Assembly (NCBI RefSeq): GCF_023703795.1
Contig: NZ_CP098518.1
Location: 1,178,001-1,242,000, forward strand
Length of the DNA: 64,000 bases
Source of the DNA: Haloplanus sp. HW8-1
GTDB lineage: Archaea > Halobacteriota > Halobacteria > Halobacteriales > Haloferacaceae
Direction of reading: 5' to 3'
Part shown: one piece after another, positions 33,192-41,429 of the stretch
How the letters are laid out: each line of letters opens with the position of its first letter
Position numbering within the stretch: the first letter of the stretch is position 1
Position numbers and translations under genes: made by a program
The notes under the pieces: generated by a model
The model's database searches: none
The model's input: the letters and a program-made list of their open reading frames with translations, nothing else
Told to the model about the DNA's origin: nothing

Positions 33192-34466
33192 CTACTCGGC
33201 GGTCGACGCGCCGCCCAGTTCGCCGATCGAGGTGACCTCGTAGCCCTCCCCCAGTCCGCTTGCTGCGTCTTCCGCAGCCGTGGTATCGAGAAAGTACAGT
33301 TCGGCGATCTGCGGCGGTCCCGCGGGATCGGACCGTTCGTAGAGAAGTGTGGCGGATAGACTCCCGGTCCCGTCGCCAGTGTCGACAGTCGCGCCGGTGA
33401 CGTCGTGAGCCGGACCCTCCGATAGACCGTCGAGCGGGAACCGCACGTCCCAGGTCCCGTCCTCGTCGGTATCGACCCGCGTGCCGCGTCTCTCTGGGAC
33501 GTGGAACGGCAGTTCCTTCGGCTGTTCCTCCGTGTAGAGGATCGGTGTGTCCTCGATCGTGTTGGTCCCTTCGAGCCGGATGCCCCGAGCGGTCGGGGTC
33601 GGAGTTGGGTACTCCCCGGACCACGCCGAGACGGCGATGCCGCCCCAGTCGTTGTTCCGGGTAGTGATCCCGTCGAGCCGTACGTCCACGCAGTTCGTGA
33701 GGAACACGCCGGTACCGCCGGTGGAACCCGCGTTCTCGTTCGCTCCGTCGGCGACGACGTTCGTCAGCTCCGCACCGACGACGCTGTTGAGATCGATCTG
33801 GGAAAGCGACGATCCCGCAACCGTGACGTCCGCGAGGCGGACGTTCTGGCATCCTGCGATCTTGAGCCCGAAGTACGACGCCGGATAGGAGTCGTCGGCC
33901 GACGGTTGTACCGGCCCCTCGAGCGTGAACGATTCGAGCGTGGTGCCGTTCGCCTCGACCTGGAACCCGTACGGGTTCGTGAACTGCCCGTCGTCGCTCG
34001 CGTCGATGACGACACCGCTCCGACTGGTTCCACGGATCGTGAGGCCGGTCGTTCCGTCGACCACCGGCCGCTCCTCGTAGGTCCCCGACTCCACGACGAT
34101 CAGGTCGCCGTCGGTCGCGCCGTCGGCGCCGTTGACCGGGTTCGTCCCGTCGATCGCATCCTGAATCGCGTTGAATCCCGGACGGTCGCCGAGGGTCTTG
34201 CTCACCAGAACCGCGTCGGGGTACGCGGGGAGTTCCTCGCCCCCGTCACCCGACTCTCCGATGGTCACGCCGAACGCCTCCTCCACCGCGGTGACCTCGT
34301 TCGGGGTGAGCACGTCGGCCAGCCACCCCGGGTCGGTCTGCAGGATCCCGCGGGTTGTCCGGTCGAGGACGTCGTTCGGCGTCCCGGACTCGAAGCTCTC
34401 CCAGGTGGTGCTGGGTGTCCCCTGGCTCTGATACAGCGCCCGCATCGGCCCGTGTCTGTCGGGCAT
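33192..34466 (-). CDS. Right-handed parallel beta-helix protein
   Basis: A 424-residue protein. Residues about 85-300 show parallel beta-helix (PbH1) repeats: FNAIQDAIDG, GTYEERPVVDGTTGLTIRGT, NVRLADVTVAGSSLSQIDLN, CVDVRLDGITTRNNDWGG. This begins like pectate-lyase-type surface proteins. No signal peptide is visible at the N-terminus (MPDRHGPMRALYQSQGTPST), which is odd for its context. Its start overlaps the stop of the upstream SipW-type gene (TAATG), so the two are coupled and probably act together, perhaps as a tip or accessory of the surface fibre. Confidence 0.75.
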   Translation of the reverse strand: MPDRHGPMRALYQSQGTPSTTWESFESGTPNDVLDRTTRGILQTDPGWLADVLTPNEVTAVEEAFGVTIGESGDGGEELPAYPDAVLVSKTLGDRPGFNAIQDAIDGTNPVNGADGATDGDLIVVESGTYEERPVVDGTTGLTIRGTSRSGVVIDASDDGQFTNPYGFQVEANGTTLESFTLEGPVQPSADDSYPASYFGLKIAGCQNVRLADVTVAGSSLSQIDLNSVVGAELTNVVADGANENAGSTGGTGVFLTNCVDVRLDGITTRNNDWGGIAVSAWSGEYPTPTPTARGIRLEGTNTIEDTPILYTEEQPKELPFHVPERRGTRVDTDEDGTWDVRFPLDGLSEGPAHDVTGATVDTGDGTGSLSATLLYERSDPAGPPQIAELYFLDTTAAEDAASGLGEGYEVTSIGELGGASTAE

Positions 34467-34990
34467 TACGTGGCCTCCCCCGTGACGGTCATCGTGTCGT
34501 CGATCCCGATATCCGGACTCGTGCCGCCCGGGAACGCGTCCACGACGAGGCTGTACGTTTCCGCGTCACCCGGCGTGAGCGTCACCGACGGGAAGCTCGT
34601 CTCCGGAACGAGCAACACGATGAGCGTGTTGCCCGAGTCCGTGTCCACGAACGTCAGCGGCGTGATCTCTACCTCGATCTCCTGGGTCCCTTGGTTGCGG
34701 ACCTCGAAGAGGTCCGCGATGACGGTGACCGCATCGGTGTTGACGCCCTGGCCGCCCGCGCCGGTGGCGTTGTCGCTCGTGAGATCGATACCTAACTGGC
34801 CGTCGCTCGTGTCCGTATACGGCGCGTTTGGGCCGGTGGCTTCCAGCGCGAGGAACGCGTTCGCGTCGTCGGCCACCTGAACCGCGACGTCGCGGTCGGC
34901 CTGCACGCTCGTGAACGCGCCCGTTCCGGTGACGATCGCCCCGCCACCGCCCAGTGCCCCCATCGCCGCGAGGAGTTGTCGTCGATTCAT
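34466..34990 (-). CDS. SipW-type secreted protein (TasA/DUF1102-like) 1
   Basis: A 174-residue secreted protein. The N-terminus MNRRQLLAAMGALGGGG is a short signal followed by the family motif GTGAFTSVQADRDVAVQVAD. The rest is a predicted beta-sandwich (LFEVRNQGTQEIEVEITPLT). Four related genes lie at 35207, 35905, 36637 and 38022. The start at 34990 places the signal at the N-terminus. It is coupled to the beta-helix gene by TAATG. By homology to TasA-type subunits it may form or cap a surface fibre. Confidence 0.78.
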   Translation of the reverse strand: MNRRQLLAAMGALGGGGAIVTGTGAFTSVQADRDVAVQVADDANAFLALEATGPNAPYTDTSDGQLGIDLTSDNATGAGGQGVNTDAVTVIADLFEVRNQGTQEIEVEITPLTFVDTDSGNTLIVLLVPETSFPSVTLTPGDAETYSLVVDAFPGGTSPDIGIDDTMTVTGEAT

Positions 34991-35060
34991 GAGTAATCGA
35001 ATCTCCCGCCCGGGCGGGTACGTCGTTCGTTCGATCGCTGTCCGGCGTACCCTCCCGGGA

Positions 35061-35090
35061 GAAGCCCACCGGCGGAGTCGAACCGCCGTG
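35061..35090 (-). repeat. T-arm-like hairpin repeat, copy 1
   Basis: A 30-bp sequence identical to 36571-36600. On the minus strand it contains GGCGG-TTCGACT-CCGCC, a perfect 5-bp stem with a seven-base T-loop, then GGTGGGC, like the T-arm and acceptor 3' side of a tRNA. In this copy GCCCACT at 35097-35103 can pair with GGTGGGC to give a seven-pair acceptor-like stem. It lies 71 bp before the ATG at 34990. Confidence 0.6.
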
Positions 35091-35206
35091 CTCCGAGTGG
35101 GCGAATCGGCTCGTGTCTCGATCCATCCGCCGACGGTCGCGCTCGTAGTCCGGCGGCGTACCATCGGTCCGCGGTTGTCCGCAGGAGACACCAGCACCTC
35201 CGCACC

Positions 35207-35779
35207 TCAGCACGTCACCTCCGCATCCGCGTTGATCACCAGCGCCTCGCCGTCCCCGCCCGGCCGCGTGGCAAACAGGTCGTCACCGTCGGAGACACCG
35301 TGAGTTCGGACCACGAATCCCACGCGGGTCGACTCCCCCACGTCGAGACAGACGGCCTCGTCCCGCCCGACGATCCCTCGACTCGGATCGCCACCCCGGA
35401 AGAACTCGATCGCGGGGTCACCGGTCGCCGCCACCGCGGCATCGACGGTCACCCAGACGCCGACCGATTGGGTTCCGGCGTTTCGGATCTCGAAGACGTC
35501 GTCGAGGACGGTCGTCGCGTTCCGGTTGACGCCCGTTCCGCCGCCGAGGGTCGGGTTTTCCGCACTCAGATCCAGCGACAGTACCCCATTCTCAGTCCGG
35601 ACGTACTCGCCGTTCGAACTCCCCTCGCAGGGGCCGAGTTCGAGGAACGATTCGGTGTCGCTCGCCACTGCGACCGACACGCTGCGCTTGGCTTCTGCGC
35701 TCGTGAACGCGCCCGAACCGACGGCGCCGCTCGTGCCCGCCATGGCGCCGAAACCGAGCAGCAGTCGTCGTCGTTTCAT
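35207..35779 (-). CDS. SipW-type secreted protein (TasA/DUF1102-like) 2
   Basis: A 190-residue secreted protein: MKRRRLLLGFGAMAGTSGAV signal, then GSGAFTSAEAKRSVSVAVAS and a beta-rich domain with the family segment FEIRNAGTQSVGVWVTVDA. Two Cys (in GPCEGSSN and at the very C-terminus, EVTC) plus one in AVCLDVG are unusual among its paralogs and could form a disulphide. It sits between paralogs 1 and 3 in the same direction with a T-arm-like repeat 21 bp upstream of its ATG. Confidence 0.77.
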   Translation of the reverse strand: MKRRRLLLGFGAMAGTSGAVGSGAFTSAEAKRSVSVAVASDTESFLELGPCEGSSNGEYVRTENGVLSLDLSAENPTLGGGTGVNRNATTVLDDVFEIRNAGTQSVGVWVTVDAAVAATGDPAIEFFRGGDPSRGIVGRDEAVCLDVGESTRVGFVVRTHGVSDGDDLFATRPGGDGEALVINADAEVTC

Positions 35780-35799
35780 GGTCGTGGTCGCCGTCGATC

Positions 35800-35826
35800 G
35801 AAGCCCACCGGCGGAGTTGAACCGCC
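35800..35826 (-). repeat. T-arm-like hairpin repeat, copy 2
   Basis: A 27-bp copy of the repeat with one base change that falls in the loop (TTCAACT instead of TTCGACT), leaving the GGCGG/CCGCC stem and GGTGGGC intact. It is 21 bp before the ATG at 35779. No good acceptor-like 5' partner is seen here. Confidence 0.55.
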
Positions 35827-35904
35827 TCGCTGCGACCCCCAAAGGTCGGAGGTGCTGCGTGCCAGCGTGGGGGAAGGTCGTACCGGTCGCCGAGGTGCTC
35901 GCGG

Positions 35905-36546
35905 CTACAGGTCGGCGAAGGTTGCTGCGGCGCGGAACGTCACTGGCGTCGAATTGATCGTCGACGTGTCGGGCGATCCGAAGAAGAACGCACCGACGTT
36001 GTTTAGCGTCTCACCCGGGGTGAGGTAGACGAGGTCCGGGTTCCCGTCGCTGTCGGCGTCGGGAGCGGTGTCGATGTTCAACTGACCGTCGTTGTTGTAG
36101 TTCCCGGCGCTGGCATCGTAGTTTGAACCGCTACCCGACCCGGTGAAATCGGGGTCTTCGTGGTAGAGCGCGAAATTGGCGTTGGTGAGCGTGGTTCCAC
36201 TGCCATCGCCACCGTAGCCGACGTAGACGCCCTGCGTCCCCTGGTTCGTGATCCTGAGGAGGTCGTCGAACTCGGTGGTCGCGTTGTCGTTGATCCCCTG
36301 GCCGTTGCCCGGGGCGTCGGTACTCGTGAAGTCGAGACTCACGGCGTTGCCCGACGTATCCACGTATTCGTTGGCGTTCGGGCTGTTGCTCTCGGGCTCG
36401 ATAGCCAGGAACGCGTTCGCGTCGTCGGCGACGCTGACGCTGACCGTCCGATCCGCCTGCACGCTGGTAAACGCACCCGTACCGATGGTGGCCGCCCCGG
36501 CGGCGGCGAGCGATCCCATCCCGGCGATGAACTTGCGTCGTTGCAT
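35905..36546 (-). CDS. SipW-type secreted protein (TasA/DUF1102-like) 3
   Basis: A 213-residue secreted protein. MQRRKFIAGMGSLAAAGAAT is the signal, followed by GTGAFTSVQADRTVSVSVAD and a beta-sandwich with LLRITNQGTQGVYVGYGGDG. A Gly/Asp/Asn-rich loop (SGSGSGSNYDASAGNYNNDG) and several Asp-Asn repeats suggest calcium binding or a flexible surface. It is very similar at its N-terminus to paralog 4, which points to recent duplication. Confidence 0.78.
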   Translation of the reverse strand: MQRRKFIAGMGSLAAAGAATIGTGAFTSVQADRTVSVSVADDANAFLAIEPESNSPNANEYVDTSGNAVSLDFTSTDAPGNGQGINDNATTEFDDLLRITNQGTQGVYVGYGGDGSGTTLTNANFALYHEDPDFTGSGSGSNYDASAGNYNNDGQLNIDTAPDADSDGNPDLVYLTPGETLNNVGAFFFGSPDTSTINSTPVTFRAAATFADL

Positions 36547-36570
36547 GGTTTTTCAGTCGCCCTCTCGGGC

Positions 36571-36600
36571 GAAGCCCACCGGCGGAGTCGAACCGCCGTG
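36571..36600 (-). repeat. T-arm-like hairpin repeat, copy 3
   Basis: Identical over 30 bp to copy 1 and 25 bp before the ATG at 36546. GCCCGCC on the minus strand (36633-36639 region) could pair with GGTGGGC through one G-T pair, at a longer distance than in copy 1. Confidence 0.58.
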
Positions 36601-36636
36601 CCCGAACTTCGGCGCTCCTGCGTGGGTGTGGCGGGC

Positions 36637-37233
36637 CTACGGGGATCCGCCGTTCTCCGCGACGAAGGTGACCGTTCCCGACAGACTCGCGGGTCCCTGT
36701 CCCGTCGTGTCGACCTCAAGGTCGAGGACGATGCTGTCTCCGGGCGCGAGCGTGTACACGTCGACGTTACCAGCGTTGCTCCCGTTGTAGGCCAGTTGGT
36801 CGGATCCGGCGGACCCACCAGTCTCGGCGGCGTTGGTGGAGTCAGTCGATATCGTTACCGACGCACTGCCGGTGTTGAGACTCGAGATGTCGACCCAGAA
36901 GTTGACGTTCTGCGTGCCCCGGTTGGTCACCAGCAACAGATCGTCGATCCGTGTCACCGCGTCGGGATTGAACCCATCTCCCAGGTCGCTCGTCCCGTTC
37001 GAACTGCTGAAGTCGAAGCTGATTTCGCCACTCGACGGGGATCCGGTCACGTACGCCTGGGAGTTTGCGCTCCCGGTCACCCTGTCGAGTCCCAGGAAAG
37101 CGTTCGCGTCACCGGCGACCTGCACGGCCACACTTCGGTCGGCCTGAACGGTCGTGAACGCGCCGGTGCCGACAGTCGCCGCTGCTCCAGCTGCGACCGA
37201 TCCTATCGCCGCGATGAACTTTCGCCGTTGCAT
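36637..37233 (-). CDS. SipW-type secreted protein (TasA/DUF1102-like) 4
   Basis: A 198-residue secreted protein: MQRRKFIAAIGSVAAGAAAT signal, GTGAFTTVQADRSVAVQVAG, and a beta-sandwich with LLVTNRGTQNVNFWVDISSL. The start at 37233 is preferred to an upstream Met because it matches paralog 3. It is the first gene of the leftward run and starts opposite the DUF7344 regulator gene, 255 bp away. It is a likely major subunit by its promoter-proximal place; that is inference. Confidence 0.78.
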   Translation of the reverse strand: MQRRKFIAAIGSVAAGAAATVGTGAFTTVQADRSVAVQVAGDANAFLGLDRVTGSANSQAYVTGSPSSGEISFDFSSSNGTSDLGDGFNPDAVTRIDDLLLVTNRGTQNVNFWVDISSLNTGSASVTISTDSTNAAETGGSAGSDQLAYNGSNAGNVDVYTLAPGDSIVLDLEVDTTGQGPASLSGTVTFVAENGGSP

Positions 37234-37240
37234 GTGTGCC

Positions 37241-37262
37241 ACGTGCCCCGTCCGGAGCACGT
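37241..37262. promoter_or_regulatory. Inverted repeat ACGTGC-n10-GCACGT in the divergent spacer
   Basis: Perfect 6-bp arms at 37241-37246 and 37257-37262, immediately before the first SipW-type gene and in the spacer shared with the divergent DUF7344 gene. It is a candidate operator or mRNA-leader hairpin. Confidence 0.4.
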
Positions 37263-37488
37263 CTGTCCCCTGCACATCCTCCCTCCTTGTTGTAATCCGA
37301 TTGAATGGATGATAACGGCCCGTAGATCCGCTTCAACGGGACGTTGACGTGTTCCAAGGACAGTTTGATCGCTTTCAGGGCGGGACTGAGCGACGGCTGG
37401 CCGTTCCTGAAACGACAGTCGGCAGCGGTTACTTATGTAGCGTGCCGGGATTATTCCTTCCCGAAACCGAAGGGGGAACTTCGAACGC

Positions 37489-38025
37489 ATGAGCCTTGCA
37501 CGAGACGACGTATACGAAGTACTGAGCAACCGACGGCGGCGGTTCGTCATCCACTACCTGCGGCGGAACGACGCGCGGGCGGCGCTGGGGGCCCTTGCCG
37601 AGCACGTCGCCGCGTGGGAGAACGACATCGACGTCGCCGCGGTGGGTTCGGATGCACGTAAGAACGTCTACACGTCGCTTCAGCAGTTCCACCTGCCGAA
37701 GATGGAGGACCTGAACCTGGTTCGCTTCGATCGGCGGGCGGGAGAGGTGGAACTCACCGACGAGGCCGACGAGGTCGACGTCTACCTCGAAGTCGTCGAG
37801 GGGAACGACGTGCCGTGGAGTCTCTACTATCTCGGGATGGGGGGACTGGCGGGACTCGTGACACTCGGCCACGCGCTCGGGGCACCCATTCTCGCAGGGT
37901 TGAGCGATGCCAGCTGTGCCATGTTCACGATCACGGCCATCGCGGCACTGGCCTCGATCCACACGTACTACACGAGAAAGATGCGCCTGGGATCCGACGG
38001 AGCACCACCAGAGATCGACGGATGA
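37489..38025 (+). CDS. DUF7344 winged-helix membrane regulator
   Basis: A 178-residue protein. The N-terminus (DDVYEVLSNRRRRFVIHYLR, then NVYTSLQQFHLPKMEDLNLV) is the DUF7344-type winged helix common in haloarchaea. Two C-terminal hydrophobic helices (SLYYLGMGGLAGLVTLGHAL and AMFTITAIAALASIHTYYT) place it at the membrane. Its stop overlaps the next start in ATGA. It is divergent from the SipW-type run, so it is the probable regulator of the fibre locus. Confidence 0.8.
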   Translation: MSLARDDVYEVLSNRRRRFVIHYLRRNDARAALGALAEHVAAWENDIDVAAVGSDARKNVYTSLQQFHLPKMEDLNLVRFDRRAGEVELTDEADEVDVYLEVVEGNDVPWSLYYLGMGGLAGLVTLGHALGAPILAGLSDASCAMFTITAIAALASIHTYYTRKMRLGSDGAPPEIDG

Positions 38026-38600
38026 GTCGTCGGGCCCGGCATCTCGTCGCGATACTCGCCCTCTGTGTAGCGGCGAGTTCGGCGCTTGGTGTCGGGAGTT
38101 ACGGTTCGGTAACCGCCGATCGAGGGCTCTCGGTCGCCATCGTCGATAACGACGACGCTTACATCGGATTCGCGGACGACCTGCAGTGCGGGATGGGTCA
38201 CGGTGTCGGCGACAACGGGGAGTTCGTCAGAAACCAGTTCGTCGGCGAGACTGTCATCGATCGGTTCGTCGTGCGGGCGACCGCCGGTGGCGGCGAGGTT
38301 CGCGTCGGGACGGGCGGACCGACCCACCAACTCGCCTCGGGGCAATCGGTGACCCTGACGTTCGTCGGTCCGTACCGCCCCGGAGACGGCGCCGATATCC
38401 AGGTAAAACCGCCACACGGCAACGTTTCGGGCGCCGACAGCCTGACCGTCCGCGTCCTCGATGCCGTCGGGGCGAACGTCTCCGTCTCCGGGCCGGTACG
38501 GACGTTCGACGTCGACTGTCCGGACGGCGGACCGTCGAACGCGACGGCTGGTGAGACGGGACACGAGGCCGTCGGGACGCCCCGAGCGCGCGGCGGGTGA
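38022..38600 (+). CDS. SipW-type secreted protein 5, coupled to the regulator
   Basis: A 192-residue secreted protein with signal HLVAILALCVAASSALGVGS and the family motif shape SYGSVTADRGLSVAIVDNDD, aligning with GAFTSVQADR..V in its four paralogs across the spacer. A beta domain follows, ending in a polar tail. It overlaps the DUF7344 gene by 4 bp, so both are made from one mRNA. A regulator coupled to one subunit could sense export or assembly; that is speculation. Confidence 0.72.
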   Translation: MSRRARHLVAILALCVAASSALGVGSYGSVTADRGLSVAIVDNDDAYIGFADDLQCGMGHGVGDNGEFVRNQFVGETVIDRFVVRATAGGGEVRVGTGGPTHQLASGQSVTLTFVGPYRPGDGADIQVKPPHGNVSGADSLTVRVLDAVGANVSVSGPVRTFDVDCPDGGPSNATAGETGHEAVGTPRARGG

Positions 38601-38685
38601 TCACTTTTGTATCCGCGGAGACTACCCTCCGGGCCGTGACCAAGACTAGCTCGACCCCAAGTGCCCTCGCCGCCGCACGTCTGCC

Positions 38686-39633
38686 ATGACCAAGCGGGCG
38701 CCGGAGCTCCACCGGGAGGCCGAGGAGATCATCGACCGCGTCGACCTCCCACCGACCCACGCCCTCTCGGTTGCGGGCGCCCGCGACGCCCTCCGTGACC
38801 TGCTCGTATCGGAGACGCCGCCGGACGACGACCTCACCGTTCGGGACCTCTCGATCCCCGGGCCGGGCACCGATCCCGAGACGCCACTCCCGATTCGGAC
38901 GTACTCACCGCCCGGCGAGGACCATCCGGTGCTTGTCTACTTCCACGGCGGCGGGTGGGTGCGCGGTGATCTCGACACTCACGACGGGCTCTGTCGACTA
39001 CTCGCGGAACGGGTAGAGTGTACCGTCGTGTCCGTCGACTACCGTCGAGCACCCGAACATCGGTTCCCGGCCGCGGTCCACGACGCCTACGCGGCGACGG
39101 CGTGGGCCGCCGAACACGCGGGGATCGTCGGCGGTGACCCGGATCGGGTGGCGGTGGGCGGAGACAGCGCCGGGGGGAACCTTGCGGCTGCAGTGACGCT
39201 TCTGGCTCGCGAGCGCGGCGGCCCCGACGTTGCCCACCAGGTGCTCCTCTATCCGGCAACCGACCACGCTTTCGACACCGACTCCTACGCAGAGAACGCC
39301 GAGGGGTATCTGCTCTCGCGGGCGAGCATGCGGTGGTACTGGAATCGCTACCTCGGCGACGCTCTCGACGGCGCCAATCCGTACGCCTCACCGTTGCAGG
39401 CGCCGGAGCTTGGGGGTCTACCGTCCGCGACGGTGATCACGGCGGGCTACGATCCGCTCCGGGACGAGGGAGCGGCGTACGCCGACCGCTTGCGCGCGGC
39501 GGGTGTCCCGGTCACTCACAAGAACTACCCGGAAATGGTCCACGTGTTCGCGTCCTTTCCCGACCTGGATCGGGCAGTGGACGCGCGCAGCCTGATCGCG
39601 GCCGATCTGGGCGCCGCCTTCGGACGGGAGTGA
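38686..39633 (+). CDS. Alpha/beta hydrolase (HSL-type esterase)
   Basis: A 315-residue esterase of the hormone-sensitive-lipase class. The oxyanion-hole motif is YFHGGGWVRGD, the nucleophile elbow is VGGDSAGGNLA, the acid is in AGYDPLRDEG and the catalytic His is in YPEMVHVFASF. It hydrolyses short acyl esters; the natural substrate is unknown. No signal peptide is present. It stands alone on the plus strand. Confidence 0.9.
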   Translation: MTKRAPELHREAEEIIDRVDLPPTHALSVAGARDALRDLLVSETPPDDDLTVRDLSIPGPGTDPETPLPIRTYSPPGEDHPVLVYFHGGGWVRGDLDTHDGLCRLLAERVECTVVSVDYRRAPEHRFPAAVHDAYAATAWAAEHAGIVGGDPDRVAVGGDSAGGNLAAAVTLLARERGGPDVAHQVLLYPATDHAFDTDSYAENAEGYLLSRASMRWYWNRYLGDALDGANPYASPLQAPELGGLPSATVITAGYDPLRDEGAAYADRLRAAGVPVTHKNYPEMVHVFASFPDLDRAVDARSLIAADLGAAFGRE

Positions 39634-39727
39634 GCACCGGGCTGGATCGCCACTGGCCCGCCGGCAGTTCTCATCCCCGAGAGTCACCACACACGTCTTT
39701 TACGTCGGGGCCGCGTACCGAAAATCG

Positions 39728-40066
39728 ATGTTACTGATCCGTGGGATGGGTGGGGATACGACGCTCACCGGGACCGTGTACGAACGGGGCGAGCGGGCCC
39801 CGAGCTTCCAGGGAGCCCCGGACGAAGACGCAGCCTACGTGTGGGTGTGCGACGAGTTCTACGAGGTGGAGAGCGGCGGCTCGACGACGCAGATCGACGG
39901 CGAGGAGATTCGGATCGCCTTCGAATCGCCGATGCCTCGCGGGTTCGACACGCGTGACCAGGCGATCGAGGCCGCGAAAGAGCACCTGCGAACCCAGTTC
40001 GCCCGGGTCGGCGTCCCGGAGTCGACGGTCGCCATCGAGATCGAGAAGGCCGACCCGATCGACTGA
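39728..40066 (+). CDS. Conserved haloarchaeal protein of unknown function (112 aa)
   Basis: A small acidic soluble protein, predicted alpha/beta: TTLTGTVYERGERAPSFQGA, AAYVWVCDEFYEVESGG, RIAFESPMPRGFDTRDQAIE and a long helix EAAKEHLRTQFARVG. I do not recognise a function. The ATG at 39728 is used, but the Met at residue 6 is also possible. It is convergent with the NurA-domain gene. Confidence 0.65.
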   Translation: MLLIRGMGGDTTLTGTVYERGERAPSFQGAPDEDAAYVWVCDEFYEVESGGSTTQIDGEEIRIAFESPMPRGFDTRDQAIEAAKEHLRTQFARVGVPESTVAIEIEKADPID

Positions 40067-40106
40067 TCCGCTTCCCCGCGCCCGATCGTAACCGGCCGAC
40101 CGCGGC

Positions 40107-41342
40107 TCAGAACTCCTCGCCCCAGCGGTGGTCGTCGTACGTGCGGACGAACGGGGAGTCCAGGCGCTCTTCGAACTTCCGGCGTAACGCGGCCTTCTCG
40201 TCGACGCCGATTCGGGCGAGCGCGTCCGCTCGCTCGACGACCGGGGGTGGCCCCCTCGCGGTCGCCACGTCGCGAAGGATCTGTCGGGTGAGACGGTCGC
40301 GTGCCGCGGCGTCGCGGGTCAGCCCCGCTGGCGCCTCGATCCGGTAGCACAGATCCTCGCGGGGGTCGTAGACCACGAAGAAGGTCAGTTCGTAGTCGGC
40401 GGGGTCGCGCCGACGGTCCACGCCGAGGGCGTCGCCGTCGGCTGCGAGCGTCCGGTCGGAGCCTCCACGGGAGCGGAACCAGTTGGTGAACGCGAGTCGG
40501 TCGGTCCGCCGGTCCTCGCCGTCCGATTCGAGCAGCCGTGTGAAGAACGCGGTGTCGTCGACCCACGGCGCGTCGACACCCCGATCGCGGAGCGTCCGAG
40601 TGATCAGCTTCGGCGAGGGGTTCTTGACGAAGCCGGCGATGGCGGCGCCCCGGTCGAGGAATCGCTCGACGAGACGGACGTAGTTTCCGACGATGGCGCG
40701 GGGTTTGGCCTCCGTCGCCAGCGCCCCGAGTTCGGCGTCGCGATCCTGCCAGTTGAGGAGTTCCTTCGGGTAGAGCGGGCCGTCGAGGAGGAGACAGTCG
40801 TCGACGGCGTCGGCGTGTTCGAGGGCGTGAGAACTCTCGGCCAGATACAGGGCGAGCGCGTGAACGACGCCTTCGGCGTAGCGATTCACTCGGGGCGCGT
40901 GGAGGATCTTGCGCCGGAAGTAGCCCTCGTCGCGACGCACCCAGTCGGTGCCGAGCGCGAGCGTCGGGTCGTTGGCGTGGACGGTCGTCACCAGGCTTCG
41001 CGCGCGATGGAGGTCGAGGTCCGACGGTTCCGCGGCCATCGCGGCGTGGGCCACGTCCAGTACCAGGCCGTTTTTGAACGTGGTCGGGTTGATCGTCCCG
41101 GAATCGAGACCGTGGACCGTCGGGTAGGGCGGCTCGATCAGTGCCACGTCGTCGACGAGGACCGAGCGCAGGCGGCGGTCGCCGACCGGCTCGATCACCA
41201 CCCGTCCGTCGGCGCGGAGCGGGTCGAGCCACTCCTCGAACGCCGTCCGTGCCAACTCGTCGTGGTCGGTGTCGTCGACCCGGCGACCGAGAAGGGCGGC
41301 GAGGTCGGCGATCCCGTCGACGTGGACCGGATCGAGAGTCAT
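40107..41342 (-). CDS. NurA-domain nuclease
   Basis: A 411-residue protein with the NurA fold: the N-terminal acidic motif SGTINPTTFK region, the long central part LLLDGPLYPKELLN (metal-binding Asp), GNYVRLVERFLDRGAAIAGF and FVKNPSPKLITRTL, and the C-terminal YRIEAPAGLTRDA strand. NurA is the 5' to 3' nuclease partner of HerA in DNA end resection. A HerA-like ATPase is encoded at 26201-28030 but not beside it. The start at 41342 gives a normal N-terminus; the much longer upstream frame overlaps the HAD gene. Confidence 0.78.
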   Translation of the reverse strand: MTLDPVHVDGIADLAALLGRRVDDTDHDELARTAFEEWLDPLRADGRVVIEPVGDRRLRSVLVDDVALIEPPYPTVHGLDSGTINPTTFKNGLVLDVAHAAMAAEPSDLDLHRARSLVTTVHANDPTLALGTDWVRRDEGYFRRKILHAPRVNRYAEGVVHALALYLAESSHALEHADAVDDCLLLDGPLYPKELLNWQDRDAELGALATEAKPRAIVGNYVRLVERFLDRGAAIAGFVKNPSPKLITRTLRDRGVDAPWVDDTAFFTRLLESDGEDRRTDRLAFTNWFRSRGGSDRTLAADGDALGVDRRRDPADYELTFFVVYDPREDLCYRIEAPAGLTRDAAARDRLTRQILRDVATARGPPPVVERADALARIGVDEKAALRRKFEERLDSPFVRTYDDHRWGEEF

Positions 41343-41429
41343 GACCCACCCATCGGTCGGCAGCACAAAGACACTCCGGATCCGTTCGCAGACGGCACGC
41401 TCATACCCCCTCGGCCGGATAGGGGAAAT

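Noticed and set aside
35061-36600. Real tRNA genes or tRNA fragments at the T-arm-like repeats
   Set aside because: No anticodon arm or D-arm fits in any copy; only T-arm and part of an acceptor stem are present.
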